Shown here piece by piece: positions 42,788 through 52,618 of a stretch of DNA of 58,203 bases; position 1 is the first letter of the stretch, and each line of letters begins with the position of its first letter. The stretch is from Proteobacteria bacterium SG_bin4. Its GTDB lineage: Bacteria > Pseudomonadota > Gammaproteobacteria > Burkholderiales > Nitrosomonadaceae. The stretch spans positions 1 to 58,203 of the forward strand of contig LWDH01000057.1 in NCBI GenBank assembly GCA_002083395.1, written 5' to 3'. The position numbers and the translations under genes are program-made. Below the pieces are notes generated by a model, which was given only the letters and a program-made list of their open reading frames with translations, was not told where the DNA came from and did no database searches.

Positions 42788-44343
42788 CTATAAAATATGC
42801 ACTTATAAGCGTCTCAGACAAGACTGGACTGATTCCTCTTGCGCAACAGCTAATTAAATATCAGATTACGCTGCTGTCAACCGGCGGCACTGCAAAATTG
42901 TTGCTAGAAGCTGGATTACCTGTGGTTGAAGTTGGTCAATATACTGATTTTCCCGAAATACTGGATGGTAGAGTCAAAACCTTGCACCCAAAGATTCACG
43001 CCGGTATTTTAGCGCGGAATGATGTTCCGGAGCATCAGGAGACACTGATCGCAAGATCAATTCCGAATATTGATCTGGTTGTTGTTAATCTTTATCCCTT
43101 CAAGCAAGCAATTTCAAAACCTGATTGCACCCTGGAAGAGGCTATCGAAAATATCGATATTGGCGGCCCTACCATGGTTCGCGCTGCGGCTAAAAATTAT
43201 CAAAAAGTAACCATCGTGACCGATCCTCAAGACTATCCTTTATTATGCCAGGAACTAGAAATCAACCGCGGATCAACCAGCCTGACGGCGCGTTTTATGT
43301 TTGCAAAAAAAGCGTTTACACATACGGCGTCATACGATAGCGCTATCAGCAATTATCTTACTGCTTTGGATGATAACCATCACCGCAAAGATTTTCCTGA
43401 TTCTCTGAATTTAAACTTCAAGATCGCTCAACATTTGCGTTATGGTGAAAATCCTCATCAGAAGGCGGCTTTTTACCGAGACGAAACTACAACCCCGGGC
43501 AGTCTGGCGAATTACTGTCAATTGCAAGGGAAAGAATTATCCTATAACAATATCGCTGATACCGATGCGGCGTGGGAATGCGTCAAGACTTTTGATAAAC
43601 CCGCGTGTGTGATTGTGAAACACGCCAATCCATGCGGTATAGCGATTGCTGAGACTGTATTGCGCGCTTATCAGCTCGCTTTTGCCACAGATCCGGTATC
43701 CGCCTTTGGGGGTATTATTGCATTTAACAGAATGATCGATGTTGCCGCTGCTGAAGCCATTCTGAAACAATTTGTCGAAGTGGTCATCGCACCCGAGATA
43801 TCGCCTGAGGCACAACAAATCTTTACGCAAAAAAACAATATCCGATTACTGATAGTACCGCTCCAAGCCGGATATCATAATTACGATTTGAAGAAGGTGG
43901 GTGGCGGCTTACTGGTTCAAACACCGGACATCCACAACATCACCGCTTCCGACCTTCGCGTCGTTACGCAAGTAAAACCCTCACAACAGCAATTGGACGA
44001 TTTATTATTTGCTTGGCGCGCCGCAAAGTTCGTTAAATCAAATGCTATTGTTTTTTGCCGCGGTGGTCAAACCGTAGGCATCGGCGCCGGCCAAATGAGC
44101 CGCGTTGATAGCGCTCGCATCGCAACAATCAAAGCGCAGCAAGCTCAACTCTCGCTTTCGGGATCGGTCGTTGCATCGGATGCATTTTTTCCGTTTCGCG
44201 ATGGACTCGATGTTGTAATTAATTCTGGCGCCACAGCAATCATTCAACCGGGCGGCAGTATCCGCGACGATGAAGTTATCGCTGCTGCCGATGAACACGG
44301 CGTCGCGATGGTATTCACCGGCATCCGGCATTTCAGACATTAA
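42784..44343 (+). CDS. purH: Bifunctional AICAR transformylase / IMP cyclohydrolase
   Basis: 519 residues, the usual length. The N-terminal domain (~1-195) is IMP cyclohydrolase (SVSDKTGLIPLAQQL, LLSTGGTAKLL, LDGRVKTLHPKIHAGIL). The C-terminal domain is AICAR formyltransferase (LRYGENPHQKAAFY, VIVKHANPCGIA, KSNAIVF, SDAFFPFRDGLD-type motif). It performs the last two steps of IMP synthesis. Overlaps fis and is followed by purD 14 bases later. Confidence 0.97.
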   Translation: MTIKYALISVSDKTGLIPLAQQLIKYQITLLSTGGTAKLLLEAGLPVVEVGQYTDFPEILDGRVKTLHPKIHAGILARNDVPEHQETLIARSIPNIDLVVVNLYPFKQAISKPDCTLEEAIENIDIGGPTMVRAAAKNYQKVTIVTDPQDYPLLCQELEINRGSTSLTARFMFAKKAFTHTASYDSAISNYLTALDDNHHRKDFPDSLNLNFKIAQHLRYGENPHQKAAFYRDETTTPGSLANYCQLQGKELSYNNIADTDAAWECVKTFDKPACVIVKHANPCGIAIAETVLRAYQLAFATDPVSAFGGIIAFNRMIDVAAAEAILKQFVEVVIAPEISPEAQQIFTQKNNIRLLIVPLQAGYHNYDLKKVGGGLLVQTPDIHNITASDLRVVTQVKPSQQQLDDLLFAWRAAKFVKSNAIVFCRGGQTVGIGAGQMSRVDSARIATIKAQQAQLSLSGSVVASDAFFPFRDGLDVVINSGATAIIQPGGSIRDDEVIAAADEHGVAMVFTGIRHFRH

Positions 44344-44357
44344 ATGATATTAAATCC

Positions 44358-45671
44358 ATGAAACTATTAGTGATTGGCAGTGGTGGCAGAGAACATGCGT
44401 TAGCATGGAAACTCAGCTTATCGCCGCGAGTACATAAAGTCTATGTTGCTCCGGGAAATGCCGGCACCGGATTGGAACAAGCGCTCGAGAATCTCCCGAT
44501 AACTTCGTTTCCCGAGTTAATTGAATTCGCAAAGAAAGAACAAATTGCATTAACAATCGTGGGACCAGAGATTCCGCTGGCTGCGGGAATCGTTGATGAA
44601 TTTCAAGCTGCCGGCTTAAAAATTTTTGGCCCGACACAACAAGCTGCACAGCTTGAAACATCGAAAACTTTCGCAAAAAACTTCATGAAGCGGCATCACA
44701 TTCCAACGGCTGCCTACTGTAGTTTTAACCAACCGGATCTAGCGCATGCCTACATCGATCAGCATGGCGCAGCGCCTTTAGTTATTAAAGCAGACGGCTT
44801 GGCGGCGGGAAAAGGCGTGATCATTGCCAGAACCGCTGATCAAGCGCATGCTGCCGTGAATACGCTACTCGTTGAAAATCATCTCGGTGCTGCCGGTAGC
44901 GAGATTATTATTGAGGAATATATTGAAGGAACAGAAGTCAGCTTTATCGTCGTCACCGACGGTATCCACATTCTACCCTTAGCAACCAGCCAGGATCATA
45001 AACGCCTCTTGGATGGAAACCTTGGACCCAATACGGGTGGCATGGGTGCCTACTCACCTACGCCGTTTGTACCTCCCAGCTTGCACGCCCAAATCATGCG
45101 CAATATTATTGATCCGGTGATTAGTGGCATGAAGAAGGAAGGGATCACCTACACCGGCTTTCTATATGCAGGCTTAATGATTACACCTGAGAATCAGGCT
45201 AAAGTATTGGAATTTAATTGCCGCCTCGGCGATCCTGAGGCTCAGCCAATACTGCTGCGTTTAAGAAGTGATTTGCTTTCGCTCATTGAGCACGCAGTTA
45301 ACGGTACTTTGGATACTGCGGATATCGAGTGGGATCGCCGAACGGCGCTTGGCGTAGTCATGGCAGCAGCAGGTTACCCTGAGAACCCAAGAAAGAATGA
45401 TGTCATTAGTGGCTTGAAAGAATTAATTACCGCACAAGAACATACCGACGATTTTCATATTTTTCAGGCCGGTACAGCTTTTGGAGGACAAGGCGGCGAT
45501 GAACTTGTTACAGCTGGCGGCCGCGTACTATGTGTAACGTCGTTAGGCGAAAATATTAAACTCGCTCAGCAATCAGCCTATAAGCTCATTGAAAAAATTC
45601 ATTTTGACGGCTGTCAAATCCGCCAGGATATCGGCAACCAAGGGATTAGTTTTCAACGGAAAAACAATTAG
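44358..45671 (+). CDS. purD: Phosphoribosylamine-glycine ligase
   Basis: 437 residues. The N-terminal VIGSGGREHALAWKL (~4-18), the ATP-grasp region with PLVIKADGLAAGKGV (~140) and EVSFIVVTDG, and the metal-binding EFNCRLGDPEAQ (~290) are all present. GAR synthetase joins glycine to phosphoribosylamine in purine synthesis. It ends 11 bases from the end of flgL on the other strand with no hairpin between them. Confidence 0.97.
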   Translation: MKLLVIGSGGREHALAWKLSLSPRVHKVYVAPGNAGTGLEQALENLPITSFPELIEFAKKEQIALTIVGPEIPLAAGIVDEFQAAGLKIFGPTQQAAQLETSKTFAKNFMKRHHIPTAAYCSFNQPDLAHAYIDQHGAAPLVIKADGLAAGKGVIIARTADQAHAAVNTLLVENHLGAAGSEIIIEEYIEGTEVSFIVVTDGIHILPLATSQDHKRLLDGNLGPNTGGMGAYSPTPFVPPSLHAQIMRNIIDPVISGMKKEGITYTGFLYAGLMITPENQAKVLEFNCRLGDPEAQPILLRLRSDLLSLIEHAVNGTLDTADIEWDRRTALGVVMAAAGYPENPRKNDVISGLKELITAQEHTDDFHIFQAGTAFGGQGGDELVTAGGRVLCVTSLGENIKLAQQSAYKLIEKIHFDGCQIRQDIGNQGISFQRKNN

Positions 45672-45682
45672 ATAAAGCAGCG

Positions 45683-46891
45683 CTAAATATAATTAAACAG
45701 TGACAAACCGGATACCTTAACATAGGATTGTTGCGCCGCTTCCAAATAAAGTTGCTGTCTATTCAGATCCGAGATTGATTTCGCAAAGTCCACATCCTGC
45801 AAGCTTGAAAGTAATTGTTGAAATTGAATATTCTGATCATCGCCAACACTCTCAAGTGTTTCGATTTCTTGCAATCTGGCGCCAATTGACGCTTGCTTCG
45901 CGAGTACATGTTCCAAACTATTGTTAACATTTTGTAGTACCGATTTCAGACTATTCGCCAGCCGTGTTCCCCCAGGTTGACCGCTCGCTGGCGTTTCAAG
46001 CGCTGTAATCAAATCGCTCACGGTATTAAAAATACTGTGATTCTGGCTTGGCGAAACAGTAAATTTATCGCCATTGGCTGGGTCACCCTTGATACTCAAT
46101 TGCATGCCAGCAAAACTAATGGCACTGTTACTCGTGTAAGGATTTCCGGTTGAAACAGTTGCAGCAGTTGTGGTATTCACAATATCGTAAGTAGTCACGC
46201 CAGCAGACACATTAAAAGTTATCTCGTAATTATCGCCGGTAAGGCTTGCTGGAGTTATCACCGAACCCACATCGACAACGCCAGTGCCGGTATTTAAAGA
46301 ATCGGCAGCCGTTGAGAAAACACCGTTACCATTCTTGATACGTTCAAAAATATCCGTCCCTGAATCACTTACAGCAAGCTGACGTGCAGGACCGACTTGA
46401 TTCATTCGCTGTCCTTGGTCTCCAGCATAAGCAACAGCAAGCCCGGTCTGTACAAAGGGCTTGGTATGTGCCTGATATCCCGAGAATAGATACTGCCCTT
46501 TCTCATCAGTGGTATTTGCCAGACCAACAAGAGATTCCAAATGACTGCGTAATTCCGTCGCCAGGATTTTCCGTTCATTATCGGTTAGCGATGAATTTCC
46601 GCCATATACCGCTGCGCTGTGCAGATCTTGAAGCACCGTCGTTACTTTTCTCAAAACGTTTTCTTCTAGCGCCAGCGACGAATTGGCACTGGTCCGGTTC
46701 ACGGAATATTGTTCATTAAGCGATGCTGATTGCGCAATATTTAATACTTGAGCTGCAGAGATTGGGTCATCAGAGGGTGTAAGAATTCTTCTACCAGTGG
46801 AAAGCTGTTGTTGTGTTTTCATCAGCTTCTCCTGCTGCTGCAGCATCATATTGGTGCCACTTTCGTACATTGTATTCGTACTGATACGCAT
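45683..46891 (-). CDS. flgL: Flagellar hook-filament junction protein FlgL
   Basis: 402 residues. The N-terminal helix MRISTNTMYESGTNMMLQQQ and the C-terminal DFAKSISDLNRQQLYLEAAQ are flagellin-like coiled-coil ends that polymerise; the middle (~180-300) is the variable domain. FlgL (HAP3) connects FlgK to the flagellin filament. Last gene of the flgBCDEFGHIJKL operon, 25 bases after flgK, and convergent with purD. Confidence 0.94.
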   Translation of the reverse strand: MRISTNTMYESGTNMMLQQQEKLMKTQQQLSTGRRILTPSDDPISAAQVLNIAQSASLNEQYSVNRTSANSSLALEENVLRKVTTVLQDLHSAAVYGGNSSLTDNERKILATELRSHLESLVGLANTTDEKGQYLFSGYQAHTKPFVQTGLAVAYAGDQGQRMNQVGPARQLAVSDSGTDIFERIKNGNGVFSTAADSLNTGTGVVDVGSVITPASLTGDNYEITFNVSAGVTTYDIVNTTTAATVSTGNPYTSNSAISFAGMQLSIKGDPANGDKFTVSPSQNHSIFNTVSDLITALETPASGQPGGTRLANSLKSVLQNVNNSLEHVLAKQASIGARLQEIETLESVGDDQNIQFQQLLSSLQDVDFAKSISDLNRQQLYLEAAQQSYVKVSGLSLFNYI

Positions 46892-46916
46892 CGCCTTTCC
46901 TTCCCATCAATCGAAA

Positions 46917-48818
46917 TTAACCAAATCGAAGAATCGAATCAAACAAAGTCTTACTTAATTCAATGACCTTGCTCGAGGCTTGATAAACCTGTTGGAATCG
47001 TAGCAAATTTGCTGCCTCTTCATCCAAATTAACACCTGAAACCGATTGGATAGAATTCTGTGTTTGTGTCAATAAATTGGCTTGCGCTTTACTCGTAACT
47101 TCCAATTCTCGGGTTTTATTACCGATCTCGCTGACCAGTTGCCCATAGGCAGATTGGTAAGTCGCAGTGCCATTCTGAATGGTATTAGTGGATTGCAATG
47201 CCCCCAGCTGCAGGATATTGCGATTATCTGAAACGCCGCTGTTATTTGGTGTTATTGTAAAAACATCCCCCGCCGCTGGGCTCCCGCTAATTTGAAAAGT
47301 AAAACCATTAAAACTGATGTCAGCACCAGAAGAATACGCTTGACCAGTCACCGGCAGTCCAGTACCAATACCTGCTACATCAAAGGTACTCGGTGGAGTT
47401 CCAAATGTTATGGTGAGCGGTTGTTGGAGATTAGTGTCCAGAGGTAAGGGATTGACCGATCCAGCGCTAATTTTTCCGGTGCCAGTATTGGTCAAAGCTG
47501 CGCTGGTGCGATTTGGAGCAGCTGCCGCAATTTTAGTGGTATCGGTAATATTGACACCAATATCCTTAGCACCATTGACGGTCGGTTGTATACGAAATCT
47601 TTCGTTCGCCAGCATCGTAGCGGCGGATACCGATATTCCATCGAGTGTTATAGGAAACACATTCGTCGGTGTTGTCGAGGTGTTATCGGATAATCTGGTC
47701 AATGTGTAATTCGTACCATCAAAAGAAAACTGATAATCGCTTGTTGTTAAAGCACTATAGTCGGTGATTTGTGAAGTGATATTCGAAGCGATGTTATTGA
47801 TTGATGCAGAAATTACTTTAGGAGTTGGCAAATTAAAAAATGCACCTCCCATGTCACCATTCAGATCCATGCCTAACTGATGCTGCGCATTAAATGTTTG
47901 CGCCAAATTGATTGCGATTCTTCCCAGCGCATTATGGGCTTTATCGAGTGAGTCATTGCGAAACGCTAAGAGTCCACCCAAAGTCCCCCCAGAAATCTGT
48001 TTCTCCGGTAACTGTACTACACTTGAACCATTCATCAACCCTATTGTTAATTTCTCGGGAACATCGGGTGATTTCATCGCTTGAAGCGTTAGTGTTTGCC
48101 CACCAACAACCAGCGCTTGACCTGATCCGACATAAACATTCACAGTACCGTCACTTTGGCGAACTGTGTCGGTATTAATTATTTTATTTAACTGATTAAT
48201 AAGATCATCACGCTGATCTAGCATATCATTAGCTGGATGGCCGCCTGCAGCACCTTCCGCCCAAATTATTTGCTGATTAATCTGGGAAATTTGTTCAGCC
48301 AAAGAGTTAATCTCTGTAACCGCACTGGTTATCTGTGTATTGACGCCATCTTTAATCTGCGTAATACGCTGATCCATGCTGTGAAAACGCGAAACAAGCG
48401 CCTCAGCATTACTTAACATCGATTGCCTTGAAGGTATAACCGATGAATTTGTAGCAACGTCCTGTATGGCAGTAAAAAAGTTTTGCAGTGTTGGGGAAAG
48501 TCCGGATGTGGTTTCAGCAAACATATTATCCAGTTGTTTTATCTCAGTATAATTGCTATCCAGCGCTTGACTCTGCGTTTGGATTTGCAATGACTGGCCA
48601 ACCAGAAATTGATTATAAATGCGATGAACAGTCGCTGCAGCGACACCACGCCCAACAAACCCCGCGCCAGTGGATTGCGAGGTATTCGTGGTTAGTATCA
48701 CTTTCTGACGATTAAAACCGGGCGTATTTGCATTACTAATATTATGACTTGTCGTCAACAATTGATTTTGTGACGTTAATAACCCCGAAAATCCAACATC
48801 AAGAATACTGTTTCCCAT
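46917..48818 (-). CDS. flgK: Flagellar hook-associated protein FlgK
   Basis: 633 residues. The N-terminal rod/hook motif SGLLTSQNQLLTTSHNISNA with NTPGFNRQ, and the C-terminal SGVNLDEEAANLLRFQQVYQ, are the characteristic ends of HAP1. The large central domain (~180-560) is variable, with Thr- and Asn-rich beta sequence. FlgK forms the first junction layer above the hook. Between flgJ (79 bases) and flgL. Confidence 0.95.
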   Translation of the reverse strand: MGNSILDVGFSGLLTSQNQLLTTSHNISNANTPGFNRQKVILTTNTSQSTGAGFVGRGVAAATVHRIYNQFLVGQSLQIQTQSQALDSNYTEIKQLDNMFAETTSGLSPTLQNFFTAIQDVATNSSVIPSRQSMLSNAEALVSRFHSMDQRITQIKDGVNTQITSAVTEINSLAEQISQINQQIIWAEGAAGGHPANDMLDQRDDLINQLNKIINTDTVRQSDGTVNVYVGSGQALVVGGQTLTLQAMKSPDVPEKLTIGLMNGSSVVQLPEKQISGGTLGGLLAFRNDSLDKAHNALGRIAINLAQTFNAQHQLGMDLNGDMGGAFFNLPTPKVISASINNIASNITSQITDYSALTTSDYQFSFDGTNYTLTRLSDNTSTTPTNVFPITLDGISVSAATMLANERFRIQPTVNGAKDIGVNITDTTKIAAAAPNRTSAALTNTGTGKISAGSVNPLPLDTNLQQPLTITFGTPPSTFDVAGIGTGLPVTGQAYSSGADISFNGFTFQISGSPAAGDVFTITPNNSGVSDNRNILQLGALQSTNTIQNGTATYQSAYGQLVSEIGNKTRELEVTSKAQANLLTQTQNSIQSVSGVNLDEEAANLLRFQQVYQASSKVIELSKTLFDSILRFG

Positions 48819-48897
48819 AATTTATAACTAATTCTTTAAATTAATTAATATTGAACTGATATCGGCAAGATCATAAAAGAATTGATAAGCTTGCTTG

Positions 48898-49905
48898 CTA
48901 AATGAATTCACGGCTTTGCAACTTTTCACTATTAAGTATTCGAATCAGTTTCTCGGCATATTTAGGATCAGTCGCATAACCGGCACGCTGAAGACCGTTA
49001 GCAAATGACACTGCATCTGTTGATTGCAAGACTTTTGCATAGCGCGGATTATCGGATAGTAATCTCGCATAGTCATGGAACCCTTCCGCATATGAACTAT
49101 ATGCACGAAACTTTTCTACAGTTTTTTGTGGCACGCCATTGACATATTCCGTGGTTACCGTTTCAACGACATCACCCTTCCAATTCGCGCCGGCTTTAAT
49201 TCCGAATAAATTATAGCTAGGACTGTTATCAGCATATCGTATCTCATGCTTACCCCAGCCGCTCTCAAGCGCAGCTTGAGCCAGCATGAAATGCGGAGGG
49301 ATTCCTGTTGATTGTGCAGCTGTTCTTGCATGCGGAAGCAGCATTTCAATAAAATTAGCAGATGCATTCGATGGATTCCCTGATTGAGGATTCCTTTTGA
49401 CAGGATGATTAAAAAACTCATTAGCAGAATTTGTGCTATTTACCGGTACAGCCGGCTTCATAGAATTTAAAGCACCTGGCCATAAGCTTTCCGATTTGTC
49501 ATTAGGGTGCCCGGTTTTAGCTAAAGATGATTGATTGATAGTGTGCAAGGAAGACAAGATCGTATCTGTTTGGTTTATCGTCTGAGCTGGGGTCGGTTGC
49601 TCAGCACTTCTGTTTAATTGTTTAACCATCATGCTGGCAATCCCTATTCCGCGTGTCGACAATTGCTGTGCAAGTTGCTGGTCATACATCTGCGTAAAGA
49701 ATTGTGTCTGCCGACTTTCAAATAAACCATCTTTCGGGGTAGCATCACGCATACTTTTAAGAAGCATATTCATAAATAAAGCTTCAAATTGTTGCGCAGC
49801 CTTGTGCAAAGCTTGATCTGGATCTCGCTCGACCATGCCATTTAAATCATTGAGGCTTTTGGTATCAATAGCAAGCTTGCTCGAAATATCGGGAGAAATA
49901 ATCAT
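48898..49905 (-). CDS. flgJ: Flagellar rod assembly protein / peptidoglycan hydrolase FlgJ
   Basis: 335 residues, two domains. The N-terminal rod-capping region (~25-110) has AAQQFEALFMNMLLKSMRDA. The C-terminal glucosaminidase/muramidase domain (~185-330) has HFMLAQAALESGWGKHEIRY with the catalytic Glu, then SYNLFGIKAG and a YARLLSDNPRYA motif. The linker (~110-180) is low-complexity. FlgJ caps the growing rod and opens the peptidoglycan. Confidence 0.95.
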   Translation of the reverse strand: MIISPDISSKLAIDTKSLNDLNGMVERDPDQALHKAAQQFEALFMNMLLKSMRDATPKDGLFESRQTQFFTQMYDQQLAQQLSTRGIGIASMMVKQLNRSAEQPTPAQTINQTDTILSSLHTINQSSLAKTGHPNDKSESLWPGALNSMKPAVPVNSTNSANEFFNHPVKRNPQSGNPSNASANFIEMLLPHARTAAQSTGIPPHFMLAQAALESGWGKHEIRYADNSPSYNLFGIKAGANWKGDVVETVTTEYVNGVPQKTVEKFRAYSSYAEGFHDYARLLSDNPRYAKVLQSTDAVSFANGLQRAGYATDPKYAEKLIRILNSEKLQSREFI

Positions 49906-49923
49906 ATTATTTTAATCAATAGG

Positions 49924-51033
49924 TTAAATAATTTCCAAATCAGCACGTAGTGAACCTGCTGCTTTTAAAGCTTGCAAGATAGACAGAAGATCTTGTGTTG
50001 TTGCGCCGATTGCTGTTAAAGCTTTCACAACTTCACCTAAATCAGCCCCATTTGGCAGCAGCATTAAATTTCCTTCGTCAGTACGAATCTCAACTTGGGA
50101 ACGTTGGGTAACGACTGTTTCTCCTCGTTGCGCAAATGGTCCGGGTTGACTAATAACCGGTTCTGTATTGATGATTATCGATAGATTTCCATGTGCAACT
50201 GCACTCGTTTCGAGAGTTACGGACTGATTCATCACCACGGAACCAGTACGCGAATTGACAATTACTTTGGCAGGCGCTTTCGCCGGTATCACATCTATAC
50301 TTTCAATTTGAGAGATAAAAGTAATCCGCTGATTATTATCAGCCGGCGCTTTCACTTGTACGACCCTCCCGTCAACTGCAGCAGCAGCCGATGGATAGAT
50401 TTTGTTGATTGCTTCGACGATTCGATTCACTGTTGAGAAATCCGTTGAATTCAACTCCAGATTGACAAAATCACCTTGTCCAACAGATGTCTGAATTTCT
50501 CGCTCAACTAATCCTCCGCCACTAATCCGACCTACACTGAGATGATTGACTTGCACGCTGCTTCCTCCCGCAGCTGCGCCAATGCCACCGACCAAAATAC
50601 TCCCTTGCGCCATCGCGTACACTTGATTGTCGGCACCTTTCAATGGCGTCATCAACAAAGTACCTCCGCGCAAACTCTTCGCATTTCCCATTGATGAAAC
50701 GGTTACATCAATCTGTTGCCCAGGTTTTGCAAATGCTGGCAGTGTTGCCGTTACCATGACTGCAGCAACATTCCGCAACTGCAAATTGGTTCCGGGAGGC
50801 AAATTGATCCCAAGCTGACCCAGCATGCTGATCACACTTTGAACGGTAAAAGGTGTTTGCGTTGTCATATCACCACTACCGTCCAGCCCTACAACCAGCC
50901 CGTATCCAATTAACTGATTGTTACGAACACCTTGGATGGACGCCAGATCCTTAATACGATCAGCGATACTGATACTGGGTAGCAATAAACCGAGTATCAA
51001 AATCCAAACGAAGACTTTATTAATTCTTCTCAT
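49924..51033 (-). CDS. flgI: Flagellar P-ring protein FlgI
   Basis: 369 residues from the ATG at 51033. A signal peptide ends near PSISIA. The mature start DRIKDLASIQGVRNNQLIGY and GLVVGLDGSGD are hallmarks, as is the terminal LGEVVKALTAIGATTQDLLS. FlgI forms the ring in the peptidoglycan layer around the rod. A TTG two codons earlier is an alternative start. It is 39 bases downstream of flgH, in the conserved order. Confidence 0.96.
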   Translation of the reverse strand: MRRINKVFVWILILGLLLPSISIADRIKDLASIQGVRNNQLIGYGLVVGLDGSGDMTTQTPFTVQSVISMLGQLGINLPPGTNLQLRNVAAVMVTATLPAFAKPGQQIDVTVSSMGNAKSLRGGTLLMTPLKGADNQVYAMAQGSILVGGIGAAAGGSSVQVNHLSVGRISGGGLVEREIQTSVGQGDFVNLELNSTDFSTVNRIVEAINKIYPSAAAAVDGRVVQVKAPADNNQRITFISQIESIDVIPAKAPAKVIVNSRTGSVVMNQSVTLETSAVAHGNLSIIINTEPVISQPGPFAQRGETVVTQRSQVEIRTDEGNLMLLPNGADLGEVVKALTAIGATTQDLLSILQALKAAGSLRADLEII

Positions 51034-51072
51034 AATCAAATCTTGTTCAAATAGATAAGCGTTTGTATGGAA

Positions 51073-51807
51073 TTAGAATGGTGATACATTAAGAAAGAAT
51101 CGGGACAACCATCCCATCGTTTGCGCCTCATCGATATATCCATTACCTCGATACTCAATGCGTGCATCCGCAATCTGAGTTGAAGAGATGGTATTGGCCA
51201 TAATATGAATCGGATTGACTACTCCAGAAAGTCTTATAAACTCTTGTCCCTGATTGATACCGATTTGTTTTTCTCCACTTACAACAAGGTTTCCATTCGG
51301 CAATGCTTCGATGACTGTGACCGTAATCGTGCCTTTGAAATCATTTTTACTCGAACTTTCGCCACCACCATCAAATTTGTTATTGGCTTTTGCTTCCATC
51401 GTTGCGTGTTTGGTCAACAGTTTTAACGGCACCCCTAGCAAGCTGGGTACTGAAAAGTCAATGCTGCCTGATCGATCGACATTGCTTCCGGAGCTTTTGC
51501 TGGCATTGGTTCTTTCATTCAATGTAACGATGATCGTATCGCCAACACCTCGCGCTCTCCTGTCCTCGAATAACGGTGTATAGCGAACCCCGCCCGTGGT
51601 GCTATTGAGCGCTTGAAGAATTGATCCATTCGGCTGGGTAACTGCCAAACTTTGATGAAATGGGCGCAATGTATTGGGTTGGTAAGTAGAGGTCGCCGGC
51701 GTCATGGCACAACCTGATAGCTGCATCATGATTGCAAGTGAAACCCAAAACCCGCTACGAATCATCACTTGTATGCACTTATCCATCGTGACCATTAATC
51801 GCATCAT
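51073..51807 (-). CDS. flgH: Flagellar L-ring lipoprotein FlgH
   Basis: 244 residues. A lipoprotein signal ends LSGC, after which come GSILQALNSTTGGVRYTPLF, DRRARGVGDTIIVTLNE and the C-terminal RLSGVVNPIHIMANTISSTQ, all typical of FlgH. It forms the outer-membrane L ring. The ATG at 51807 overlaps the flgG stop by four bases; internal ATGs near 51765 would give a more standard signal length and are possible starts. Confidence 0.95.
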   Translation of the reverse strand: MMRLMVTMDKCIQVMIRSGFWVSLAIMMQLSGCAMTPATSTYQPNTLRPFHQSLAVTQPNGSILQALNSTTGGVRYTPLFEDRRARGVGDTIIVTLNERTNASKSSGSNVDRSGSIDFSVPSLLGVPLKLLTKHATMEAKANNKFDGGGESSSKNDFKGTITVTVIEALPNGNLVVSGEKQIGINQGQEFIRLSGVVNPIHIMANTISSTQIADARIEYRGNGYIDEAQTMGWLSRFFLNVSPF

Positions 51808-52592
51808 AACTGGGCCAATCTTTGCAGCATTTGATCGGATGTTTCTACTGACTTGGAATTCAGTTCGTAGGCACGCTGCGTTTGGATCATGTTCACTAAT
51901 TCTTCTACCACATTGACATTGGATGTTTCGACATAATTCTGATCCAACACACCTAACCCATTGGTTCCAGGGGCATTCTGATTTGGTGTGCCACTAGACG
52001 CTGTTTCCAAGTACAAGTTTTCTCCCACTCTTTGCAAACCCGACGGGTTAATGAAACTCGCAAGCTGAAAGTTACCCAATTGAATCTGCTGTGTTCCAGT
52101 ACCACCGGGAACTGTGGCAGACACCGTCCCATCTCGCGCAATCGTAATACCCAATGCATTAGGAGGTACAACAACGGCCGGTTGCACCGGATACCCGCTG
52201 GAAGTAACAAGCTGTCCGTTGAGATCGAGTTGAAAAGCCCCATCACGGGTATAAGCAGTTGTGCCATCAGGCATCAATACTTGAAAAAAACCAACCCCAC
52301 GAATTGCAACATCTCTCTGATTATCTGTATGTTGCGGTACACCTTGGGTGAAAATGGTTTCTGTCGCTACCGGCTTGACACCGGTGCCAATTTGTAACCC
52401 CGATGGTAATTGGGTTTGCTGTGACGATTGTGCGCCTGGCTGCCGAATCGTCTGATACAGTAAATCTTCAAATACTGCACGGGATCGTTTAAAACCATTG
52501 GTACTGACGTTTGCCAAATTATTGGCAATCACATCCAGCTTGGTTTGTTGTGCTTCCAGCCCGGTTTTAGAAATCCATAACGAACGTATCAT
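51804..52592 (-). CDS. flgG: Flagellar distal rod protein FlgG
   Basis: 262 residues. Starts MIRSLWISKTGLEAQQTKLD with VIANNLANVSTNGFKRSRAV, and ends VNVVEELVNMIQTQRAYELN, both canonical. FlgG builds the distal rod. Length equals the enterobacterial protein (260). It lies 26 bases after flgF. Confidence 0.97.
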   Translation of the reverse strand: MIRSLWISKTGLEAQQTKLDVIANNLANVSTNGFKRSRAVFEDLLYQTIRQPGAQSSQQTQLPSGLQIGTGVKPVATETIFTQGVPQHTDNQRDVAIRGVGFFQVLMPDGTTAYTRDGAFQLDLNGQLVTSSGYPVQPAVVVPPNALGITIARDGTVSATVPGGTGTQQIQLGNFQLASFINPSGLQRVGENLYLETASSGTPNQNAPGTNGLGVLDQNYVETSNVNVVEELVNMIQTQRAYELNSKSVETSDQMLQRLAQL

Positions 52593-52618
52593 TGATGATA
52601 GACCTCAATATTATTGAC

